Notes under the pieces: model-generated
What the model saw: the letters and a program-made list of their open reading frames with translations, nothing else
The model's database searches: none
What the model was told of the DNA's origin: nothing
Translations under genes and position numbers: made by a program
Shown: one piece after another, positions 1 through 4,774 of the stretch
How positions within the stretch are numbered: position 1 is the first letter of the stretch
How the letters are laid out: every line of letters begins with the position of its first letter
Origin: an uncultured Spirochaetaceae bacterium
Lineage (GTDB): Bacteria > Spirochaetota > Spirochaetia > Treponematales > Treponemataceae
Assembly: GCA_902766345.1 (NCBI GenBank)
Contig: CACXDK010000063.1
Coordinates: 1-5,661 of the forward strand
Length of the DNA: 5,661 bases
Direction of reading: 5' to 3'

Positions 1-677
1 CTTTCAAAGGTATTTTTAAAGTTCCAAGCGAAAGTTTCAGACTTATCCTTTCAGTTGGTGTTCCAACCGCAGGGGAAAGTCTTTCTTACAATATCAGCCA
101 GATTGTTATTATGGCAATGATTTCAAAACTGGGAACGTATGCAATTTCGGCGCAAGTTTATACACAAACCATAGTACGATTTGTCTTTGCAATTGCAATG
201 GCAATAGGAAACGCAACACAAATAAAATCCGGTTACTATGTAGGAGCACACCAAAGTGATGTTGCATACAGAAAAGTCTTTAAATATCAGATTGCAGCAA
301 CCTCCTGCTCAATGATTTTAATTGCTGTAGTAAATGTATTTAAGACACCATTAATAGGACTGTTCACTGATATAGATGAAATAACGAAGCTTGTATGTTC
401 GCTTCTTATTTTTTCCACATACATAGAATTTGGAAGATCCCTCAATCTTATCTATATCGGGGCTTTAAAAGGAGCAGGAGATATACGTTTCCCAGTTCTG
501 TATGGAATTTGTTCTAACTGGGGCATTATGGTATTAGGAAGCTATATTTTAGGTCTAAAAATGGGCTTAGGCTTGATAGGATTCTGGCTCGGAATAGGTA
601 CTGACGAAACGACAAGAGGAATTGTTATGTTCTTTAGATGGAGAAGCAAGCGCTGGCAACGTCATGCACTTGTCTAG
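1..677 (+). CDS. MATE-family multidrug/Na+ (or H+) antiporter, C-terminal half (5'-partial)
   Basis: The reading frame is open from the left edge (first full codon at 3) to the TAG at 675-677, giving 224 residues of a family usually about 450 long, so roughly the second six-helix lobe is present. The segment starting LSVGVPTAGESLSYN, followed by a helix ending near MAMISKLGTYAISA, matches the start of TM7 in MATE exporters. Further hydrophobic stretches fit TM8 (around RFVFAIAMAIGNA), TM9, TM10 (containing GALKGAGD, a conserved-looking MATE loop), TM11 and TM12. The protein ends in a basic cytoplasmic tail, RWRSKRWQRHALV. MATE proteins export cationic drugs or metabolites across the inner membrane using a Na+ or H+ gradient; the substrate cannot be told here. 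The first ATG in the window (111) is internal, because the family match continues upstream of it. The gene converges on the LacI gene with a 4-bp overlap and seems functionally unrelated to the sugar locus. Confidence 0.88.
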   Translation, partial: FKGIFKVPSESFRLILSVGVPTAGESLSYNISQIVIMAMISKLGTYAISAQVYTQTIVRFVFAIAMAIGNATQIKSGYYVGAHQSDVAYRKVFKYQIAATSCSMILIAVVNVFKTPLIGLFTDIDEITKLVCSLLIFSTYIEFGRSLNLIYIGALKGAGDIRFPVLYGICSNWGIMVLGSYILGLKMGLGLIGFWLGIGTDETTRGIVMFFRWRSKRWQRHALV

Positions 678-686
678 ACATGACGT
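659..686. repeat. Interrupted 22-bp palindrome at the convergent stop codons
   Basis: The outer arms ACGTCATG (659-666) and CATGACGT (679-686) are perfect inverted repeats, and the inner segment TGTCTAGACA (671-680) is itself a palindrome. Removing six bases (TGCACT, 665-670) leaves a perfect 22-bp palindrome centred on CTAG (674-677). That CTAG supplies the TAG stop of the MATE gene on one strand and of the lacI-type gene on the other. As a result both proteins end in closely related tails, RHALV and RHV. No T-tract follows on either strand, so it is not a classical intrinsic terminator, but an RNA hairpin could form in either transcript and separate the two convergent units. Confidence 0.6.
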
Positions 687-1705
687 AAGCTTTCATTAGG
701 CTCAAATTCTACATTAAAGACCGCCGTTTGCTTTTTTGAAACCTTGCCGTTTATGTGGTTAAACAAAATTTCTGCAGCCGTTTTTCCCATTTCTTTCAAT
801 GGCTGAACATTGGTAGCAATTTTTATATTATAATTCGTGTCATTTATAAAGCCATCAAAACCAACAATGCTTACATCATCAGGGACAGAAAATCCGGCAA
901 GGCCCAAACCGTTTACAACTTCAGGCACAAGAATATCCATACTACAGAATACAGCAGTAGGTTTCTTTTTCCATTTTTTTACAGCTTCTGTTATCCTGCT
1001 TTGCAAATTACATGCATCATAGTCTGTACGTATAATATAATTTTCAGGTGAATAAGCAACGTCAGCATCCTGCAAAGCTTTTATAAACCCCTTTTCACGT
1101 TCAGAGATATTTTCGTTGTAAATGTCTTCTTCAAGACCTATAAATGCCAGCGTGCGATGCCCATATTCAAGTATTTTTCTCACGGTATTGTAAGCCGCAT
1201 TAAAATTGTCGGTATCAACCCATGACAGAAGAGAACTTCGAGGCCGATCCCCTATCACAACACATGGATGATCTCGTTTTTTTAGTTCCTCAAGCATCTC
1301 TTTTGGAATTTTTTTCAACCCGATGTAGATTATTCCATCAACCTTATTCTGTCTGAACGGGCGCAGATAGTCATAGGACGTATCATCCTTAACTTCCGGT
1401 ACGGTTCCCAAAATCATGTCAATGCTGTTCTTGCGGCACGTTTCTTCTATCCCCGAAAGAACCTGCATAAGATAAAACATTCTTGATGACTTTATAAATG
1501 GAATAGGAGTCAATATGGCAATAGTATTACATTTTCCAGAATTCAATACCTGTCCTGCAAAATTCGGAGCATAACCTAACTTGTCAATGGCAGCAAGGAC
1601 TTTTTTCTTCGTTTCTTCCTTTACATTTGATTCTCCGTTTACAACGCGGGAAACAGTTATGAATGAAACTCCGGCAAGGTCTGCCACGTCTTTTTGCGTT
1701 ACCAT
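674..1705 (-). CDS. LacI-family transcriptional repressor, probable regulator of the adjacent GH30/ABC sugar locus
   Basis: This 343-residue protein has the usual length of the LacI/GalR family. Residues 3-22 form the N-terminal helix-turn-helix (TQKDVADLAGVSFITVSRVV), with NG next and a YAPN motif at 45-48. The hinge helix around 48-57 keeps the minor-groove leucine (L54, equivalent to LacI L56), but has G-Q where most relatives have A-R. The periplasmic-binding-protein-like effector domain starts at about residue 61 (TIAILTP) and includes VDGIIYIG, VDTDN, SIVGFDGF and QPLKEMG, all typical of the family. The ATG at 1703-1705 is preceded by AAGGAG six bases upstream. The gene starts 17 bp after the GH30 stop, so the two are almost surely cotranscribed and autoregulated through the operators at 3183-3313. 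The effector is presumably the transported sugar or a product of the GH30 enzyme; this is inferred from context. The stop codon overlaps that of the convergent MATE gene. Confidence 0.93.
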   Translation of the reverse strand: MVTQKDVADLAGVSFITVSRVVNGESNVKEETKKKVLAAIDKLGYAPNFAGQVLNSGKCNTIAILTPIPFIKSSRMFYLMQVLSGIEETCRKNSIDMILGTVPEVKDDTSYDYLRPFRQNKVDGIIYIGLKKIPKEMLEELKKRDHPCVVIGDRPRSSLLSWVDTDNFNAAYNTVRKILEYGHRTLAFIGLEEDIYNENISEREKGFIKALQDADVAYSPENYIIRTDYDACNLQSRITEAVKKWKKKPTAVFCSMDILVPEVVNGLGLAGFSVPDDVSIVGFDGFINDTNYNIKIATNVQPLKEMGKTAAEILFNHINGKVSKKQTAVFNVEFEPNESLRHV

Positions 1706-1722
1706 TACTAACTCCTTACTGT

Positions 1723-3159
1723 TTATTTTGCTTCAAAAATATATGTCTGGATTGCCCGTGGAGGACAGATAAAACATCTAGTCTTATTTTCATCAGAAAC
1801 CTTTGAAGTATACACTTTTGAGCAGTTTTTGTCTTGTACATCATCTTGAACGAAATTCAGTTCAAACACCATGTCATCTTCCGTCCTATTCATGACAACC
1901 AGCACAACTTTTCCTTCAGGCGTTATAAATGCAGTACTTTCCATCATGTTCCCCATCTTTCCATCACATGCAGCTGGAACCATAAACGGAGACATAGTGC
2001 ACCCAATTCTCTTTGAACCAGGTCTAATAAAACGTGAAAACTGACCAATATAATAGAATGTGCTTTGGTACAAGATTTCTTTTGTTTCTGTATTAACTAA
2101 AATAGGGGCATCACAGAAATTTCCAACATGATTCGGGCCTCCCTCAATGTCAAGAACCATATTCCAGTCAATCCATGCCGTGCATCCTGCATTAATGTCA
2201 TTTATGATATTGTGTCCGTAACGTTCACCACAAAACCATTTTCCAGGCTTGGCACCCCCTTCTATGCACCCTTCAGTAAAAAATAGTTCCTTGTCAGGAT
2301 GTACAGCTGCACATTCCGCTACATTTTCGTACTGGTCTCCTGAATACCAGTGATACGCCATGCCGTCGATTACATCTTCTGCCCCCGGCACAGAAAAGCA
2401 CTCCTTCATGCAGGACACCATGTTATCCCTATTGTGATCCCATACAAGTATTTTTATGTTGCCCAATCCATTTTTTACCAGTGCCGGTTTCAAGTAGTTC
2501 ACGGCAAAATCTGCCTCCTCTGCCCCTGTCCACAGGCAGGAATCCCAAGTCTGAATGGCTTCGCCTTCATTCTGAACAGACACATACCCCACACTTATTC
2601 CTCTCAATTCAAGCCCTTTTAAAAATTTAACAAAATAATCAGCCCACAGCTGAAAGTATTCACGTTTTAGTTTTCCACCGTTATTCATGTCATTATTTGT
2701 TTTCATCCATGCAGGCGGTGACCATGGAGTTACAATGACAGAAAGCTTTTTGTTTTGCCATACAGCATGTCTTAAAGCTGGGGTCATGTATAAGTCAGTG
2801 CGTTTAAAAGAAAAGCTTTCAAGCGTTTCATCCTTATTCTGAACACAGGCCCAGTTATCAAGCGAAAAATCACAGGAATTCATGTGAGTTCTTGCAAAGA
2901 CATATCCATTTCCTTTTGAACTGAAACAATCTGCCATTATTTTCTGCTGTGCATCTTCAGAAAGGAAAGAAAGAACAAAACCAGAACTTTCAGTAACAGC
3001 ACATCCAAAACCCTTGAAAGTTTGAAATGTTTTTTTTGCATCAATGTCTATAGTACATGAAAGATTTGCCCCCTTTTTTGCCATATACAAATTTTCTTCT
3101 ATTTCTGCAATTCTGTTCTTGGAATCTTTTGAAGTTTCATATACACGTTTCAGTATCAT
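1723..3159 (-). CDS. Glycoside hydrolase family 30 (glucosylceramidase-like beta-glycosidase), cytoplasmic
   Basis: This retaining beta-glycosidase has 478 residues and no signal peptide, so it should act in the cytoplasm on imported oligosaccharides. The N-terminal GFGCAVTES motif (50-58) opens a (beta/alpha)8 barrel running to about 385. Diagnostic blocks include TPWSPPAWMKTNNDM (144-158), VSVQNEGEAIQTWDSC (193-208), WDHNRD (240-245), AYHWYSGDQ (268-276), FFTEGCIEGG (293-302) and GGPNHVGNFCDAPI (340-353). E198 is the expected acid/base and E296 the nucleophile. Residues from about 386 to the end form the small beta-sandwich domain (EGKVVLVVMNRT, PPRAIQTYIF). The overall pattern is closest in my memory to the glucosylceramidase and beta-1,6-glucanase/beta-glucosidase subfamilies; the exact substrate is unsure. 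An oddity is glycine after the acid/base glutamate (QNEG), where GH30 enzymes normally have proline. The ATG at 3159-3157 is preceded by AAAGGTGGAG with a 6-base spacer. It is first in an operon with the LacI gene and is transcribed divergently from the sugar-binding protein. Confidence 0.93.
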   Translation of the reverse strand: MILKRVYETSKDSKNRIAEIEENLYMAKKGANLSCTIDIDAKKTFQTFKGFGCAVTESSGFVLSFLSEDAQQKIMADCFSSKGNGYVFARTHMNSCDFSLDNWACVQNKDETLESFSFKRTDLYMTPALRHAVWQNKKLSVIVTPWSPPAWMKTNNDMNNGGKLKREYFQLWADYFVKFLKGLELRGISVGYVSVQNEGEAIQTWDSCLWTGAEEADFAVNYLKPALVKNGLGNIKILVWDHNRDNMVSCMKECFSVPGAEDVIDGMAYHWYSGDQYENVAECAAVHPDKELFFTEGCIEGGAKPGKWFCGERYGHNIINDINAGCTAWIDWNMVLDIEGGPNHVGNFCDAPILVNTETKEILYQSTFYYIGQFSRFIRPGSKRIGCTMSPFMVPAACDGKMGNMMESTAFITPEGKVVLVVMNRTEDDMVFELNFVQDDVQDKNCSKVYTSKVSDENKTRCFICPPRAIQTYIFEAK

Positions 3160-3182
3160 TTATATCTCCACCTTTAAATATT

Positions 3183-3196
3183 TGTTTGCGTAAACA
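3183..3196. promoter_or_regulatory. Operator O1 for the LacI-family repressor
   Basis: TGTTTGCGTAAACA is a CG-centred palindrome with 6 of 7 base pairs symmetric. It is one of three near-identical copies in this intergenic region (consensus TGTTTRCGYAAACA). It lies just downstream of the predicted start point of the GH30 promoter and before the GH30 ribosome binding site, where bound repressor would block initiation or early elongation. A central CG within an AT-rich palindrome is the usual form of LacI/GalR operators. Binding by the neighbouring repressor is inferred, not shown. Confidence 0.8.
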
Positions 3197-3203
3197 TAAA
3201 CTT

Positions 3204-3233
3204 ATGGTAATATGCCTTTTATATGTTTGTCAA
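3204..3233 (-). promoter_or_regulatory. Promoter for the GH30-lacI operon
   Basis: On the minus strand a perfect -35 TTGACA occupies 3233-3228. The best -10 is TACCAT at 3209-3204 after an 18-bp spacer (4 of 6 consensus bases), or TATTAC with a 15-bp spacer. Transcription would then begin near 3197, giving a leader of about 38 nt that runs through operator O1. The weaker -10 suggests lower expression than the opposite promoter. The -35 is convincing; the exact -10 is uncertain. Confidence 0.6.
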
Positions 3234-3247
3234 GAAAAAACTTGACA
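3228..3247. repeat. Inverted repeat formed by two back-to-back -35 elements
   Basis: TGTCAAG (3228-3234) and CTTGACA (3241-3247) are perfect inverted repeats separated by six A residues. Each arm contains the TTGACA -35 box of one of the two divergent promoters, so the two RNA polymerases would bind with -35 boxes only 8 bp apart. The repeat is explained by the promoters themselves and need not be a separate binding site. Confidence 0.75.
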
Positions 3248-3271
3248 GTAAAAGAGAGGCACGTCTATAAT
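3242..3271 (+). promoter_or_regulatory. Strong sigma-70-type promoter of the ABC transporter operon
   Basis: TTGACA (3242-3247) and TATAAT (3266-3271) are both perfect consensus hexamers, separated by 18 bp. The expected start point is near 3278, inside operator O2, so the leader before the binding-protein ATG is about 53 nt. The last base of the -10 is the first T of O2, which means repressor and polymerase would compete directly. Such a strong promoter needs tight repression, which fits two operators on this side. Confidence 0.85.
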
Positions 3272-3285
3272 GTTTACGTAAACAT
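3270..3285. promoter_or_regulatory. Operator O2, perfect palindrome over the transport promoter start
   Basis: ATGTTTACGTAAACAT is a perfect 16-bp palindrome with the core TGTTTACGTAAACA (3271-3284). It is the most symmetric of the three copies and presumably the tightest. It overlaps the end of the TATAAT box and the predicted start point, a classical position for repression by a LacI-type protein. Its centre is 88 bp from that of O1 and 27 bp from that of O3. Confidence 0.85.
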
Positions 3286-3295
3286 AAAAAACAAA

Positions 3296-3313
3296 ATTGT
3301 TTACGCAAACAAT
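3296..3313. promoter_or_regulatory. Operator O3 in the leader of the binding-protein gene
   Basis: ATTGTTTACGCAAACAAT is an 18-bp palindrome with one mismatched pair (8 of 9), and its core TGTTTACGCAAACA is at 3298-3311. It lies about 20 bp downstream of the predicted transcription start and ends 7 bp before the GGAG of the binding-protein gene. Bound repressor here would act as a roadblock or reinforce O2. Confidence 0.8.
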
Positions 3314-3330
3314 AATTAACGGAGTTATGT

Positions 3331-4713
3331 ATGAAGAAAATCTTTTCTTTTAGGCGAAGGTCTATTCTCTCTATGGCACTGGTAACTATCATTTCACTTT
3401 CCAGTTGTGGATCTAAAAAACAGGACAGAGTAAAAGTCAGATGGTTTGTTGGTCTTGGAGCAGGTTCTGACGAACCGACTTTTGCACCACAAAAGGCTGT
3501 GGTTGACAAATTCAATGCTTCTCAGGACAAGATTGAGCTTGTTCTTGAAATTGTAGACAATGATCAAGCATTCCAGACTCTTGCAACACAGATTTCTGGT
3601 GGTAACGCTCCTGATATATGCGGTCCTGTAGGAATCCGAGGACGCGATAGTTTTAAAGGGGCATGGCTTGACCTTGATCCACTTGTTAAAAAGACAAACT
3701 TTGACTTGACAAAATTTGATCCTTCAATGGTTGAATTTTACCGCGACAAAGAAGATGGACTTATAGGTCTTCCATTTGGAATTTATCCGTCTTATCTTTA
3801 TGCCAACAAAGAGATTTTTGAAGAAGCCGGCATTCCGCTCCCTCCTAAAAATTATGGTGACAAATATATTGATGAAAACGGCAAGGAATGGACATGGGAC
3901 TATGACTGCATACGAAGAATAGGCATGAAGCTTACTGTTGATGCAAATGGAAATGACGCTACCGATCCGGATTTCGATGCAGAAAACATTGTTCAGTGGG
4001 GATTTGGCATTGTATGGGGAGATGCAAGAGGATACGGAACGCTTTACGAACCAGGTACTTTTGTAGGAGAAGGTAATAAGGCACAAATTCCAGCAGCATG
4101 GCTTGATGCATGGAAATGGACATATAACGGAATGTGGAAAGATCATTTCATTCCAACAGCCCCTTACGGTGACTCAGACATTCTTTCAAATGGAAGCTGG
4201 GGAGAATCTGGCAAAATCGCAATGTTCCAGTGCCACGTATGGTATTCGGGATACGCAAAAATGGACTATCAGTGGGATGTATATCCTATGCCTTCTTACA
4301 ACGGAAAGACAACAGCAAAAATGCATGCTGACACATTTGAAATTCCAAAGGATTCAAAGCATCCAGACGAGGCATTTGAAGTTCTTACATATCTTGTAAC
4401 AACCGCTTCTGATGACCTGCTGAAAATCTACGGAGGAATGCCTGCAATTACATCAAAGCAGGACACATTCCTTGACACATTCTTTAAGGAAAGATATCCA
4501 CACGTAACAGTAAACACAAAGGTAATAAAGGACAGCATTAAATATGCTGACAACCCGAACCATGAATCATGGATGCCAAGTTTCCAGGAAGCATCTACAT
4601 GCTATACAGAATTCTGGAAAAACCTGACAAACAATGACGGTCTTAACGTTGATGCCGAAGCAGAAAAATTAAAGAAAAATCTGGATGCAATTTTTGCAGC
4701 AGCAACCAAATAA
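3331..4713 (+). CDS. ABC transporter sugar-binding lipoprotein (family 1 extracellular solute-binding protein)
   Basis: This protein of 460 residues, the usual length for MalE-like binding proteins of the CUT1 carbohydrate importers, starts with a basic n-region (MKKIFSFRRR), a hydrophobic core, and a lipobox LSSC. Lipidation is expected at C26, tethering it to the outside of the cytoplasmic membrane or in the periplasm. The mature part has the family pattern: a first beta strand (VKVRWFVGLG), a helix with VVDKFNASQ, then ISGGNAPDICGP, LDLDPLVKK, GLIGLPFGIYPSYLYANKEIFEEAGI, a long aromatic-rich middle, and a hinge-region block GESGKIAMFQC. The many tryptophans and tyrosines suit stacking on sugar rings. 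The ATG at 3331 has GGAG six bases upstream; an out-of-frame ATG at 3326 is too close to that site to be used. The gene is first in the plus-strand operon, driven by the consensus promoter at 3242-3271 and probably repressed from O2 and O3. The ligand is inferred from the neighbouring GH30 enzyme as a beta-linked oligosaccharide. Confidence 0.94.
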   Translation: MKKIFSFRRRSILSMALVTIISLSSCGSKKQDRVKVRWFVGLGAGSDEPTFAPQKAVVDKFNASQDKIELVLEIVDNDQAFQTLATQISGGNAPDICGPVGIRGRDSFKGAWLDLDPLVKKTNFDLTKFDPSMVEFYRDKEDGLIGLPFGIYPSYLYANKEIFEEAGIPLPPKNYGDKYIDENGKEWTWDYDCIRRIGMKLTVDANGNDATDPDFDAENIVQWGFGIVWGDARGYGTLYEPGTFVGEGNKAQIPAAWLDAWKWTYNGMWKDHFIPTAPYGDSDILSNGSWGESGKIAMFQCHVWYSGYAKMDYQWDVYPMPSYNGKTTAKMHADTFEIPKDSKHPDEAFEVLTYLVTTASDDLLKIYGGMPAITSKQDTFLDTFFKERYPHVTVNTKVIKDSIKYADNPNHESWMPSFQEASTCYTEFWKNLTNNDGLNVDAEAEKLKKNLDAIFAAATK

Positions 4714-4723
4714 TTTTTTTTAT

Positions 4724-4774
4724 AAGGAGGCACGGGTGGTGCATTTTTCTCCTGAATGCATCACCCTAAAAAAC
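4724..4774 (+). promoter_or_regulatory. Shine-Dalgarno plus 12-bp hairpin ahead of the permease ATG (possible split ribosome binding site)
   Basis: AAGGAGG (4724-4730) is a near-perfect Shine-Dalgarno, but the conventional permease ATG is 45 nt further on. Between them lies a hairpin: left arm GGGTGGTGCATT (4734-4745), right arm AATGCATCACCC (4755-4766), a 9-nt loop, and 12 pairs of which one is G-U. When folded, only 11 unpaired bases (three before and eight after) separate the Shine-Dalgarno from the ATG. The loop bases TCTCCT (4748-4753) can also pair with the AGGAGG. No U-tract follows, so it is not a terminator. It could also protect the upstream binding-protein mRNA from decay, as hairpins after malE-type genes do. 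Confidence 0.7.

Noticed and set aside
755..1051. Plus-strand open frames inside the LacI and GH30 genes (for example 755-1051, 1834-2016, 2350-2622) as separate small genes.
   Set aside because: They lie opposite well-conserved coding sequence, lack suitable ribosome binding sites, and their translations resemble no protein family I know.
3219..3515. Minus-strand open frame spanning the divergent promoter region and the start of the binding-protein gene.
   Set aside because: It runs through the promoters, the operators and the lipoprotein signal sequence; its composition looks random and the plus-strand gene is clear.
4508..4518. CAGTAAACACA in the binding-protein gene, and similar GTTTACAAC segments inside the LacI-type gene, as further operators.
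   Set aside because: Only one half-site matches and there is no CG-centred symmetry, so chance matches in AT-rich coding DNA are the better explanation.
4686..4721. Possible intrinsic terminator between the binding-protein and permease genes: a short TGCAA/TTGCA or TTGC/GCAA stem followed by a run of eight T (4714-4721).
   Set aside because: The stems have only four or five pairs and stand 16 nt or 8 nt away from the T run, so a working terminator is unlikely; the strong permease signals downstream argue for readthrough.
4734..4766. The 12-bp hairpin as a rho-independent terminator.
   Set aside because: It is followed by TAAAAAAC on the plus strand and by GTGCCTCC on the minus strand, with no U-tract in either direction.
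4736..4774. The 13-codon N-terminal extension of the permease starting at GTG 4736 as the definite start.
   Set aside because: The spacing to the Shine-Dalgarno is good, but the codons make up the hairpin stem and the resulting N-terminus is unlike the family; kept as an alternative rather than the main call.
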